Source of the DNA: Gymnopilus junonius
Taxonomy: Eukaryota; Basidiomycota; Agaricomycetes; Agaricales; Galerinaceae
Direction of reading: 5' to 3'
NCBI GenBank assembly: GCA_015501075.1
Contig: JADNYJ010000334.1
Span: forward strand, 1-35,409
DNA length: 35,409 nucleotides
The notes beneath the pieces were generated by a model. That model ran no database searches. It saw nothing but the letters and a program-made list of their open reading frames with translations, and was not told where the DNA came from. Below are positions 22,387 through 33,466 of this stretch, one piece after another. Position 1 is the stretch's first letter; each line of letters opens with the position of its first letter. The translations under genes were made by a program, and so were the position numbers.

Positions 22387-25300
22387 CTATTCTAAGGGAT
22401 AGAACTCTATGCCTAGAGCCTGTCTATGTTTAAGGAACAGGGTAGGGCCTAGATTCTTGGTGAACATATCGGCAACATTTTTGTCCATAGGGACATGCTC
22501 TATTTTAATGTTCCCAAGTTCTATTTGTTCCCGGATATAGTGGTAGCATATTTCAATGTGCTTTATCCCTTTTTGGGTGATGGGATTTTGCGAGTTAAAA
22601 ATAGCTCCATGACTATCTCCATATAAGGGAACATATGGGATTGACATCCCGAGTTCTTGGAATAGAATTTTAAACCATGCACAGTCACGTGCACAGTCAG
22701 AGAGTGCCATGTATTCTGCCATGGTGTATGACACATCAGGAAAAAGAGTTTTGCTTTATCAGTCTACAAAGCTACCCTTCCTTGTAACTCAATCTTAAAG
22801 ACATATAGAGCTAGACAGAGGCTTTATATTGCTTTAGGGACTTCACAAAGCTCCCAAAGCATAGCCAAAGCAACACAAAGCCTCTATGTAACTCTATAGA
22901 GTTTGCAAAGAACCAAATAACTTGTATTGCTATAAAGCAAATACCCTTTTTCCTGATGCATTGATACTAGAGTCTGCATTTTGGAGTGCCATTTGATACT
23001 CCCGCTAGCAAGGGAAAAGAAGTATCCCTGTGTAGATCGATGCATGCAATCAGGCTCTGTTCTATCATCACCATATGAGGTATCACAGTAGGCATACAAG
23101 CCTTTATCGCTGTTTCCATTGAACACAAGTGCATAGTTACATGTACCAACAAGGTAATGCATGATGTATTTAACATGGTTCAGATGTTCATCAGATGGGT
23201 TCGCAGCGAACTTAGCCATCTGTGTTACAGCAAAGGCTATATTGGGTTGTGTTCCTAGCATTAAATATAGCAGGGAACCGATCACCAATTGATACTCTGA
23301 CTGAAGTGAAGCTGAACTTGTGCCTGTAAAGGGTTCTGGCTTATACCCGGTAGGTAATGGAGTCTGTGCCGCTTTCGCATCCATCATTCCGAAGCATGTA
23401 AGAATCTTATTAAGGTATGGCATTTGATCGATGTAGGTCTTGCCTTTAATGTACCTGATTCTCATGTGGAGAAACTCCTGACATACACCTAGGTCTCGAC
23501 ATTCCCATGCAGTCATAAATAACTGCTTCTTTTGTTGGACTAATTCAGTGTTAGGACCTGTGATGATAATATCACCAACATATGCCAACATAATGACAAG
23601 GGTCCCATCACTATGTCTTGTGACAAATATGCCAGCATCAGCATAGAGGCATGTGAAACCAAGCTCTTTAAGGGAGTGATCAAGTTCAGACCACCATGCA
23701 CGTGTGGCTTGTTTTAGCCCATAGATCGCTTTGAGCAGGCGGAGTACTTTCTTCTCTTGTCCCTTTATGGTAAAGCCATCAGGCTGTTCCATATATATCT
23801 CCTCATCAAGTTTCCCATATAGGAAAGCTGATTTGATGTCAAGGGACTCTATACGCCATTTCTCAAGAGTTGCTAAGGCTAAGATAGTTCAGACTGACTC
23901 GAACTGGACAACTAGTGAAAAGATCTCATCATAGTCTAGGCCTTCTATTTGGGAAAATCCCTTGGCAACTAGACGGGCTTTTTTATGTCCATTGGACTTA
24001 ATATCAAAAACCCAATGATTTTTGATGGCCTTTCGGCCTGGAGGTAGGTCAGCAAGCTCATAAACTTTTCATTTACGAAGGGCCTCTAATTCTTCGAATT
24101 GAGCCTCATGCCATTCCTGTTGTTGATCGGCAGGTAGCCGTCTAAGATCTTTACTAGTCCAATTTCAGACATTCAATGGATCTGGAAGTGCACTATCGGA
24201 AATTGCCTTAGAAAGTAAATAGGCATGCCAATGTGCTCCCCCTTCTGCTCCCATATTGGGATTGTACGGGTACTCAGCCACGTGGTCACTAGAGGCCATA
24301 GACAAATTTGGAGCAGATCCAGTTATGTCTAGTTTGCGCTGGCGATCTCTATTGGTGGCTGTACCAGGAGGGTATACGTTCCCTTCTTTTTGCATACTTT
24401 TACTCTCACAAGTGCTCCTTCTTGGAGCATCACCAGCAGCTCCCCCTGATGGACTGGCATGGGGTTTCCGCAGTGCAGGTGGTGGGAGATTAGATCTCGG
24501 TCCTTGCCTAGGAGTAGAAGGCATACTTGGATGAGTATCTGCTGGTGACTCAGGAGGTGGAGTCCTGGGTGGCTCGTCATCATGAGGTACCTAAGTCTCA
24601 CTTGATGGATTATTTGGGGGTGGTCTATAGGACGGTTCATCACCATCATGAGAATCACTGTCCTCCACTTCCAAAACAGGTTCCTCTGGGGAGGTGCACT
24701 TACGTATTTGGGTAAGCAGCAGTACTTTAGCTTTTGGCATTTAGGAAACAAGTTCATCAAAAAGTGCCATGGCAGCTATAATAGAACATTGTTGGGGCTT
24801 TGCATGAACATCATTTAGAATGATGTCTGCAATATCCGAGGAATATCATCAACTCGGATTTGGGTGAAAGTTTATTTGCCCATGTATCCTTTGGAAGAAC
24901 ACATATGCCCCACATCCTAATACCCATAGGTGTGACAAATCAGGCTTTTCTCCATTGATTAATTCAAATGGAGATTTCCAGTCGAGTCGACGCACGGGAG
25001 TTCTATTGTATAAATAGACTGCATGTATCACGCAAAACTCCCACCAGCTGTCAGGAAGACAGGCTAATTGGCACATTGACTCAGCTTTCTCATCTAAAGT
25101 CTGATTGAAGCATTCAGCTTGACCATTCATTTGGGGCTGATGAGGTACGCTTCTTTGGATCTCAATTCCAAGATCCTTAAGGATTTCAATGTATTCCTTA
25201 TCGATGTATTCACACCATTGTCACTCATCCACTGCTCGACTTTGGCATTATACTTGGTTTTTACCATGGCTAAGAATTGCCTGGTGCTCTTTCACATCAC

Positions 25301-25740
25301 TCTTGCATTTGAGGAGCATGACCCAAGTATTTGACATGTGATCATCAATAAAGGAAATGAAATATTTGTACTGTGATATGAAGTCACCGGATACTCCTTA
25401 AGGTCTGAATGGATCCACTGGAATGGTCTGGTTGCATTTGACATTGTCTGGGAAAGAGCATGAATGCATCTTTCCTTTTGCGCAACCTTCACATATTCCA
25501 GCATCCTTCGGACTTTAATAGATGGGAAGTTTTCGGAATTAGCCTTAAACTTCTCGAACACTTGAGTGGAAGGGTGTCCGAGTCATCTATGCCATAGATC
25601 GTAATCTTTGGCATGTACCAATTCCATCATGATCAAGTTCTTTCCAGAGATGATCTGCGACTTAACCCAAAACATAGTGTCATGATGAGAATGCTTAGGC
25701 CACACATTTAAATGGTGCAGCTATTCTCTTTGGATATGAA
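22387..25740 (-). pseudogene. copia pol: integrase, reverse transcriptase, RNase H
   Basis: Reading right to left: gag-pre-integrase (YDLWHR-stop-LGHPSTQVFEKF, TGA 25585-25583), integrase core (FQWIHSDLKEYPVTSYH; VPHQPQMNGQAECFNQT) down to 24849 with frame changes, a Pro-rich hinge (24524-24165), RT from about 24130 (NHWVFDIKSNGHKKARLVAK; IESLDIKSAFLYGKLDEEIY; LRLLKAIYGLKQATRAWW) and RNase H (MAEYMALSDCARDCAWFK; GDSHGAIFNSQNP; VADMFTKNL). The RT active site reads YVGD where YVDD is required. Stops: TGA 24167-24165, TGA 24071-24069 (Trp expected, RK-W-KVYEL) and TGA 23891-23889 (Arg expected, SV-R-TIL). The RNase H frame is split by the MITE at 22732-22961. It would copy element RNA and insert the cDNA, but is inactive. 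Confidence 0.85.
22732..22961. mobile_element. 230-bp MITE in copia RNase H, TSD TGA
   Basis: Ends are inverted repeats sharing CATCAGGAAAAAG and then TTTGCTTTAT with one indel and a few mismatches. The insert is flanked by TGA on both sides (22729-22731 and 22962-22964). Removing the insert and one TGA restores the RNase H frame (minus strand MQTLVS then YTMAEYMALS). It has no coding capacity. Superfamily is not assigned; a 3-bp duplication would fit Harbinger-like elements. Confidence 0.75.
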
Positions 25741-25844
25741 ACTAAGTGATCGTGAATCACCTAATACAATATTGTTGCGCTGAGGATTTGACCCATCAAC
25801 AGAAGTCGTACAGTCACATCAGGCATGTAGAATACTGGATGAAG

Positions 25845-26189
25845 TCACAATGTTTCATGCATCACAGTATTATCTTTATTGGTAACTTCTGTTTTAATAA
25901 AAACAGTACCAAATCCATCGACAAAAGCTATGCCATTAGCAGTTTGGACTTTTGGTCTTTCTTTGCTTGGAAATTTGGTAAGTTCCGAGAAGTCAGAGAT
26001 TTGTCCAGAAAAATGTATGGATGCTCCAGAATCTACAAGCCATTCCTCAAATGTCTTCTCATGTTCCTTTCCCTTACAGTTCACACAAGAGGCAATGTGA
26101 TCAATATATATATTGTAGATAGTAAACAAATTTATTTTACTATCTACCCTGTACAGCATATTAATACCTGTGGGTTGATCAGTTAGCAT
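25845..26189 (-). pseudogene. copia protease region
   Basis: The open minus-strand frame contains WLVDSGASIHFSGQISDF, the aspartic protease active site of Ty1/copia polyproteins (DSGA), preceded by CVNCKGKEH. It is in a different frame from the upstream gag, so a shift lies near 26190-26230. The protease would cut the polyprotein during particle maturation. Confidence 0.8.
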
Positions 26190-26296
26190 CTTGTCAACAT
26201 GTGAACAAGAGGGTACTTGCAGTCCAGATGAGGGAGGAGCACTGAATCGCCATGATTCTGCTCAATCTCGTCCTCATAGGAGATCAGGTCCGAATC

Positions 26297-28039
26297 TCAC
26301 ATCATCTTGTACATGTCGTCCCGGGTCTGTTGATCCATTTTATTGACAACATTGCCATCAGCACCAATATAGTGCGATCCAAGATGTAGGGACTCACCGA
26401 TTGGTGGTGGCAGTGGAACATCTTCTTCCCCAAAGGAGATATACTCCTCATCATCATCCACATAGGCAAGATTGCCTTGTGAAACTACTCCATGCATCTG
26501 ATTCCAATCTTCTGCCATCAGCAGTTCGGAATCGACTGCCATATGAGAAGGATCTGGGGTCGGCACCCAATAGGGCTCAGGACCAAAGAGATCATTATAG
26601 ATCTCAGTCATCATCGATGACCCCAATGCAACATTCTCTGTGGTGGTGCTACTGTGCATATGCACAGTGCTACTCATTCCCACATTCTTGGCAATCCTAC
26701 TTGCACCCATATTAAGGGCAACTTCCTCGAATCTACTTGAGGTGGCAATAGTCGGGGTAACCCTGATCTGAGACATCAGGTCCCACAATTTCCTAAAAGA
26801 GGGGTATGGCGCCATTCCCCAAGTGGGGTTCTTCCAGGCACCTTCACAGACTTTGTGAGAGGTAATAGTACCTCTCCCACTAATCTCAAGAACATTATGA
26901 GTAGTGGGGACTGGGCGCGATTTCTCTAGTGGTGGGAAATGTGCCAATGATGCAAGCATAAATGGCTCTTCATCGGAGTCCTCAACAAAGCATGCTGACT
27001 TTGGTTTGAAGCCAGAGCAGCAGGGTTTCCTTTTAGGGTACTCTCTTTTCTGTGAACTGCTGGGGTTACCAGCATTCTGCTGATCAGAGTAGCGTGGTTT
27101 GGGACCTTTCCCTTTGATTGCAGTTTTACGCTGCGCATTCGCATTGCTAGCCTGTTGGTTGTTGGGCCGGCTGTCCTTAGGTGGGTTGAGCTGCTTCGGC
27201 ACATAGAATGTGCTGCACTTGGGTTGCTTGTGCTACTTAAGGTGCCCAAATCAGGCAGCCCATGTGGTGCAAATGCTGTCAAAGAGGTCTTTCAGTTCCA
27301 TATTTGGAACTGACTTTTGCCTAGTGAAATCTTCCATCATCTGCTGATAAACGGATGCTTCGGATGTGGCATTTGTAGCAAGTGGAAGATTCATGAGTAG
27401 GATTAGGCATGCCATGGATTGTGAAACCATGGGTACCATGACAGAGGCACCAGATGCCGTTGTGGTATTTGTATCATTGGCAAGTGGGAGACACCCGTAA
27501 TGAAATTGGAACTTGGCAATCTGGGGGTTTGAATCAGAGAGGTCTATTTTAAGGTTCATAAGAACCCTAAAGTCTTCGAGGGTCTCGACGAACATCTCCT
27601 TGGAGTACTTCATCTTGATCCAATCCCATGCTTGAGCCGCAGACAGGGTTTTAACCTGGTTCCATATACCAGTGTTGAGGCACATGGCCAAAAGGCCGAG
27701 AGCTTTAGCATTCTTGGAGTTGTAATTCTCCAATTTACAGTGGTATACCTCTTCAGCGGCAGTCCAGTGAGAGAAGCGGGCATTGTACAGGTTTATATCA
27801 CCCTGGGTAGGCCCGGTAGCAGGAGTGGATTCGGTGGCATGAGTGCCAGTGGGGAAGCTGGGTTCCTTAATTCCTTGATCTGGAGGAGCGGTAAGGGTTC
27901 CTTCAAGGATGGCTTTAATGTCCATGTGGAGGATGACTGCCTCCATTTTAGATGCCCATTGACAGTAATGATGACCATCAAATTTGGGAAGGTCGGAGGT
28001 GGTGAAGGAAATAGAAGTGGTGTTCTTGAAAGAAGACAT
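26297..28039 (-). pseudogene. copia gag
   Basis: ATG 28039-28037. The first 262 codons are open (LPKFDGHHYCQWASKMEAVI, AAQAWDWIKMKYSKEMFVET) and resemble the gag of copia elements. TGA 27253-27251 (likely Arg, AA-R-FGH) and TAG 27235-27233 (likely Gln) interrupt, then the frame continues from 27232 to TGA 26299-26297 through a Lys-rich basic stretch and an acidic, Pro-rich C-terminus. Only a degenerate CCSGFKPKSAC replaces the usual CCHC zinc knuckle. Gag would coat the RNA in cytoplasmic particles. Confidence 0.75.
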
Positions 28040-28306
28040 TGTTGTGTTGTTTGGATGATAGGAATTTCTGTTAAGAAAAGGCTGGGTTGTTAGTCAGCGA
28101 CAGGTGTGTAAAAGCATGCTGAATAAGGAAAGCACTGCTAAAAATACCTGTGCCAGACATGGAATTAACCCCTTAAGGGCAATTTGTCCAGACAGTGACA
28201 GATGTCTGGGCCCACATGACAAGGCCCTATACAATGTTGTGCATGGAAGCGAACAATTGTGGGAGAGCATTCTGTCTTGCGACGAACAGCTGTGGTCGAT
28301 GTTCTG

Positions 28307-28570
28307 GAGCGTCCTTATATACCTACAGGACATGCAGTGATTAACTATGTATGAGTAATGCATAAGGCAATTACTCAGCTAATTACTATGTAATTACTAA
28401 TATCTACTCATAAGATGAGTAATATGCTCACTAAGTGATCACATGTTTTAGTCATATAAGATGACTGTGATACTCTGTTGTCACTGGATCTAGTCGCATA
28501 TAGATGCGTCTGATCACATGTGTCATGTGAGTCATGTGATGTAGTCACTTGGACACTTATTATGTCAACA
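28307..28570 (-). repeat. copia 5' LTR, U3 part only
   Basis: On the minus strand it begins TGTTGACATAAT at 28570 and matches the left LTR down to GACGCTCC at 28307, just downstream of the TATATAAGG box. Beyond that, the 266 bp to the gag ATG do not match the left LTR and hold no primer-binding site that I can recognise. Confidence 0.8.
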
Positions 28571-28720
28571 GTGAGGACAAACTTGACAAAGCCAGCATTG
28601 TCCTTGGCATCTAAGATGCTTTTAGCATGAATGCAGATTTGTGTGATGGACATGTTAACATGGGGGTAATCTTCAGCCATGATGCAGGAGTAAACTCTCT
28701 GAGCCACAGACTAAAGGGTA
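28571..28720 (-). pseudogene. coding fragment abutting the copia LTR
   Basis: Minus-strand frame SVAQRVYSCIMAEDYPHVNM, then ITQICIHAKSILDAKDNAG and FVKFVLT, broken exactly at the LTR (28570) and preceded by a TAG near 28710 (probable former CAG). The composition looks like a genuine protein. It might be the 5' part of the family B gene whose remainder lies beyond the element at 21951, but a direct join is not in frame and I cannot confirm it. Confidence 0.4.
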
Positions 28721-30035
28721 GCAAGGGGCAAGGGTATTTGCAAGATGAGGTTATATAGGAAGAGGATATATAGAATACATGAAAATAGGACTACGGAGTG
28801 GTCAGCATTCTGCTGATGCACCATAGGCAACGTGCTGGAGGTGCAGCAAATGGGCAGCCTGTGGACGAGGTCATGAGTATTATGAACTTAGGGTGAAGGG
28901 GAGTACTTACCGAACAAGGCGAACAATAAGACGGTGGAGCTGACATATGCCAAGTCTCACCATTGGGCAGTGTAGACATGAAAATGAGTGGTCTATGAAA
29001 GTCAGGAGGCCAGGTAAGTGTGAGTGAGTGGAGGGAGAGACAAAGGATGTTACTTACAGGGAAGAGAAAAGATCTTGGGCAGTACATCGTGTTTGGTACA
29101 GAAGATCCATGAGGAGCTGTAGAGTGGTAAGTCGCTGAGGTCGACCTTGAAAGAGAAGGCAAAACATACCAAAATGAAGGCCAATATCTTGGGCAGCACA
29201 TCGTGTCTGGTACCTTGATCCGAGAGGAGCTGTATACATGACAACAATGATAAGTCACTGAGGTACACCAGAAGAGAAGGGGAAAACATACCAAAAATGA
29301 GGAACAAAAGACATGAGGTGGGTGATAGGAATAGTAGCGATTCTGCAATGGAGAGGCACTGTCCAAGGGTGAGGTCGGGAAGTGAAAGGAGTAAACTCCC
29401 TCCACGACTGACCCCAGAGCCCACCACAGGAGTAAACTCCTTTGCGATGGGGACCTCAATGGCGAGAGGCAAGAGCAGTTGAAGTCAGCATTGTTGACTA
29501 AAGCAGCCTGGTGTACAAACAAGGTGCAGCCAATCAAGCTGGTGCCAAACAGTGACGTGATGTGTGAGTGACGAGATGTGTGATTAACAATCTGTGGTCC
29601 AAAGTGCCTCTTTCTCCACCATCACCACCACCATCGCTGGCCTGTTATGAAGGAGTTTACTCCCATAGCAGGTCGTACTCATTGGTAAGGAGTTTACTCC
29701 TACTCATGTAGTGCGATCTCCAGTGGTGTGTGTCTGTGGTGGTCAGGCATTCCATCTGAGTCACCTCGGATCCAAAGGCATACTTGGCGGTATGCACAAG
29801 ACTCCTGGAGGCAGCCTCACAGCTACCTCATGCTCCCCAATCCCTTTTGCTGGTCAGACCGGTAAGAATTTCAGCACCCATCATGTCCCAATAGTCATGC
29901 TAATGTCAATATGTTAGATATCCTATTATCTCACTCCAGCCATCCCACTACATCCCTACTGGACATGTTTCTGCATTATAATGCAGGCCTCTGCTCATTG
30001 CTACCCCATCCAATATCCCCACCTTTATTTTTGCC
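28721..30035. other. gene-poor stretch with repeats
   Basis: No gene is recognised. A two-copy tandem repeat of about 114-120 bp lies at 29060-29300 (ATCTTGGGCAG(T/C)ACATCGTGT at 29072 and 29186). GGAGTAAACTCC or its complement occurs at 29388, 29429, 29652 and 29689. The 248-codon minus frame at 28791-29537 overlaps these repeats and shows no family motif. Confidence 0.5.
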
Positions 30036-31456
30036 ATGGTCAAGCCCACCATCCATGCTGCTTTGACTCAATTGTACTTCAATGACCCTGACTCTCATCC
30101 TCCTTGGAATTTCTCCGAGTGGCAGGCCATCACCAGCATCAAGCATGGGCTCTTCCCTCATGATGACAATTTGCTTCCCAAAGGCTGGACTAGGGAAACA
30201 GCTGACTTCATCTGTTCTTATTTCGAGCAATTCAAGAAGAAGAATGGCCTGGATGTGAAGGCAGCTTTTGCTTCTGCAAAGAAGAATTCCAATCAGGTTC
30301 CTGGCCGTCAGCTCTGGCACAACTACATTACTCAAAGTTGGAAAACCTAGGGTATGCATGCCAGGATTGCTGCCATTTTGATGGCAGAGAATTGTCATCC
30401 ACTCACCATTGCTCTCAATTTGAGGCATGGTAGCATCGAGAAGCTCCCTCAGTCCATAGACTGCATCTACCCAGCACTTGACCCCATTGCTTGAGTGGTC
30501 TTCAGAGTTGATTCCTTGGACATGGTTGGCTGCTTGGAATTGGATCTGCGATGTTTGATGCAGTCTCTCATTTACCGGACTTGGTTGAACCTCAAGAGCC
30601 AAGTCATCTGAAGCAGGGTCTGCCTGACAATTCTTCAGAAGGAGGCCACCAAAGCCTTTGAAGGTATGTGCTCAATTAACAGTGACACATTCTTCTTGAG
30701 CTCACTTTTATTACTCTTTTAGCTCTCAGCAAGGAACAGCCAATGAAAGCAAAGGTCAAAGCTGTCATCATTAAGACCTCATGCTGGAAGGCCCTTGTTC
30801 TTATGCTACATGCAAATGAGTATCTCAGTGCAGTCAAAGAGCTAGATGCTCAGTTACAGGCCCTCATGCTGCAACTCTCACTGGATCTCAATGTGTCTGA
30901 ATGTCTACCAAAGCCTGGTAGGTTCTGCAATATGCTGTATGAGCTTTGCTTACATTTTTTTTTATCTAGCTGCTTCTCAACTTACAGCCATGACTGTGCA
31001 GTCTCTGGCATCAGAGAAGGACATCAGCAACATCATCAGCCTCTACGTCGAATTCTTCAACACTCCCGCCCCTGTTGATTGGTACCACTTCAGGAGCAGC
31101 ATCCCACCATTGGGCATCTCCCTTGATGAAGTTGAAAGGGGAGACCTTGGCATCAATGTTGAGGTCAAAATGTCACCAGAGGCATTATCCACCAGTTTGG
31201 GCTTCAACCACAGTATCCCCATTGTCTTCAATGCTTACCAACACAGAGGCAGTCTGAGCTCTTGGGATCCTGCCAACGTGGACCTATTCATACCTGCAGT
31301 GGCTGGCATGAACCCTGATATGGAACCAATTAAATTACACTGGCATCAAGCAGCCAGTGTTCACGCTGTTCTGTGAATGACCTTCACTTCGAAAGCTGAC
31401 ACCTCACATCCAATGGTGTTCTTATTGCTGATGAAGTTGGACTGGGTAAAAACTCA
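30036..31456 (+). pseudogene. SNF2-type helicase, N-terminal part, truncated at Walker A
   Basis: Plus-strand gene beginning near ATG 30036 (MVKPTIHAALTQLYFNDPDS). GT-AG introns at 30664-30722 (59 bp) and 30918-30969 (52 bp) keep phase. The frame reads through TAG 30348-30350 (Trp likely), TGA 30492-30494, TGA 30609-30611 and TGA 31374-31376 (the last in HAVL-stop-MTF, Arg likely). After KLHWHQAASVHAVL a one-base shift leads to NGVLIADEVGLGK, helicase motif I with the preceding segment usual in Agaricomycete SNF2-like proteins. The next residues are not helicase: the frame passes directly into a Harbinger transposase. Motifs Ia-VI are absent, so no ATPase activity is possible. The SNF2 assignment rests on motif I and recognition of the N-terminal region. 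Confidence 0.65.
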
Positions 31457-31981
31457 CATGGCATGACTGGCTCTGCTCATGATGCAGCTGCTTTTGAGCA
31501 TACTGCTGCAAGCAAGCATCCTGAGTGGTTCTTCGAGGGTGAAGAATTTGCATGGGGATTCAGCATATTTGTAAATGAATGGACCATTTCCATTCACAAA
31601 AAACCAGCCTCGCTTCATCCCAAAAATGCCCTTTTTGACAAAACTTTATCCCATCTGCGAGTATGATCAGAACATTGCATGGGTGCTCTTAAAGGTCATT
31701 TCCAGTGTCTTCGTGGTCTTCGAGTCAACATCATGTTGAATGAAGACCATGTTGCCACATGTTGGTGGATCACAATTGCAATTGTTATCCACAACATAGT
31801 CATTGACATTGAAGGATATCAAGCTGGAAAACATTTCATGGGGGAGTACACAGACATTGAAGAGGCTGAGGACAGAGGGGATCATTATTCGAACTATGAC
31901 AATAATAACCATAATAGTAAAAGAGAACATTTAATAGCAGAAATAGTCGCAGCTTGCCTGGATAGGTATATAGCTAATTAA
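31457..31981 (+). pseudogene. PIF/Harbinger transposase, C-terminal half
   Basis: The open frame starts GMTGSAHDAAAFEH and continues HKKPASLHPKNALFDKTLSH, TGA 31664-31666, SEHCMGALKGHFQCLRGLRV, WWITIAIVIHNIVID, ending at TAA 31979-31981. GxTGSxHD and RSEHCMGALKG are the second Asp and Glu blocks of the DDE_Tnp_4 (PIF/Harbinger) catalytic core; the TGA replaces the Arg before SEH. The N-terminal half and first catalytic Asp are missing, replaced by helicase sequence in the same frame. It would cut and paste the element with a Myb-like partner, found tail-to-tail downstream at 32257-33466. Confidence 0.82.
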
Positions 31982-32256
31982 ATTGTAAAAGACAGAATGG
32001 ATTAGGAATTAGAAGGAAATAATGAATTAAGAAATAACTACAATAAGAAACATTAAGCATAAATACCATCAGAAGAGGCAAACTGTCATCATCATTTTCA
32101 ATATACCAGGTGGGGAAGGAACACGAGCCTGAACACTGGGAGTTGAGGCTGAATGGGAGCAAAAGAGGGAGAGGGAGAAGAAAAGATAGGGTTAGGGATC
32201 TCACTATGATCATTCTCTTTTCCTACATCATCCAGCATCTTGAGCGAAATTGTCGA

Positions 32257-33466
32257 TCAGCTGAATCTGCTCTTGATACTGGGTGGTGGACCAAATCCAC
32301 ATTTGAATTCATCCATTAGAAGCTTGCGCTTCTTCAAGGCTCAGTCCTCAGCCTCATTGCGCCTCTTCAAGGCTCATTCCTCAGCCTCACGGTGAGCGGC
32401 AGCCTCAATAGTTTTTCTACACATCTGCTCAGAAAAGAATGTATCACTAAAAAGAAAGACATACTTTTGTAATTCAATGATTCTGTCTTTGAATGAGTGC
32501 TTCTGAGGAAGCTTCTTGACCTTCACCTGCATATTTTCATACACTGCCTGAGAGATTGTGGATGTACATGGACCATGAAGGGGCACACCAGCAGCTTGGT
32601 TGAGGGCAAGGGGAGTACCAAAGCTTCAGATAGGTGCAGTCTCAGTCTGAGTAAGAGGTGGAGTAACTACAGAGGGGGCCTGCATATCAGCCTCAGCCTC
32701 ACTCACACTAGGAATTTGCAGCTGAGGTGGCTGAGTCAGTGGCTGCAAATACAGCATCTGCCGACCAGAAGGTCCTACACCAGTGGTGATGGCAGGGGAG
32801 TGGCACTGGGTTGCACAGCAAGGATGGAGTGGAGGGATGGAAAGAAAGCCCATTCCTTCTCAATCTGGTCTACAAAATAAAAGAGCATTAGCAAAAATTA
32901 TACATAGTCTAAATTTACTCACCCCAGAGGTTCTTCACCATTGGATGGGTATCATGGTCTGGGCCATCAGGTGGGATGTAAAAATCAAGGTACTGGTTGC
33001 CATCACCTTGAGTTTGGGTCTGGGTTTGCAGCTCTCCTCCTAAGCCGCCACCGGTTTGACAAAGTCACTTTGGATATTTAATATACTGCTTTTGCAAGCT
33101 TGAAATGTCCAGTTAGCTAATACACACATCTAGGAAAAGATTTGTTGACTCACTCATTAATTTTTCCCCTGATATGCTCCCTGACAACAGTGGCATGCTC
33201 CAGAAAAAGGTGAGGAAGCAGAACTTGCCCTATCCTCTTGCAGACAGCAATCTTGCTTTCTCCTGAGGTATTCTGGATTACAGGATGTTCTTTTAATAAA
33301 TAGAATGAGTGATTGGAAAGCAACTCATGTTGTCTGCATCTGTCTTTCCAAAGAGAACTCTAAAATTCTTGAGTTTGCCTATCTCAGCCAACAACAACCA
33401 AACAAGGTTGTGGTCATTTGCAGCCCATTGGATGGGTGGAATGGAGGGTTTCGTGTTCGGAGCCAT
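32257..33466 (-). pseudogene. Myb/SANT-like protein, Harbinger partner type, decayed
   Basis: Minus-strand gene starting MAPNTKPSIPPIQWAANDHN (ATG 33466-33464). Blocks in order: LVWLLLAEIGKLKNFRVLFG, NTSGESKIAVCKRIGQVLLP (after a gap near 33270-33300), YIPPDGPDHDTHPMVKNLW, a GT-AG intron of about 53 bp (near 32927-32874), EKEWAFFPSLHSILA, ITTGVGPSGRQMLYLQP in a shifted frame, and KHSFKDRIIELQ. Stops: TGA 32628-32626, 32376-32374 and 32343-32341, the last two in repeats of EE-R-ALKRR type, and a terminal TGA 32259-32257. This layout is that of the Myb-like DNA-binding proteins of Agaricomycete Harbinger elements, which help the transposase bind terminal repeats. It faces the transposase tail-to-tail with a 275-bp gap. 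Confidence 0.7.

Larger units (their letters stand above)
21952..28570 (-). mobile_element. Ty1/copia retrotransposon, degenerate
   Basis: Minus-strand element. From right to left: U3-bearing LTR (28570-28307), leader, gag (from 28039), protease, integrase, reverse transcriptase, RNase H (ending 22387), polypurine tract and 3' LTR. The order protease-integrase-RT-RNase H is that of Ty1/copia. Flanking bases (TCGAT inside 21951; CTCAC outside 28570, both read on the minus strand) do not form a target duplication. A 230-bp MITE is nested inside. Confidence 0.9.

Noticed and set aside
28791..29537. 248-codon minus-strand frame
   Set aside because: Cys/Ser/Pro-rich with no family motif, spans a tandem duplication and repeated 12-mers; no splice or start context supports it.
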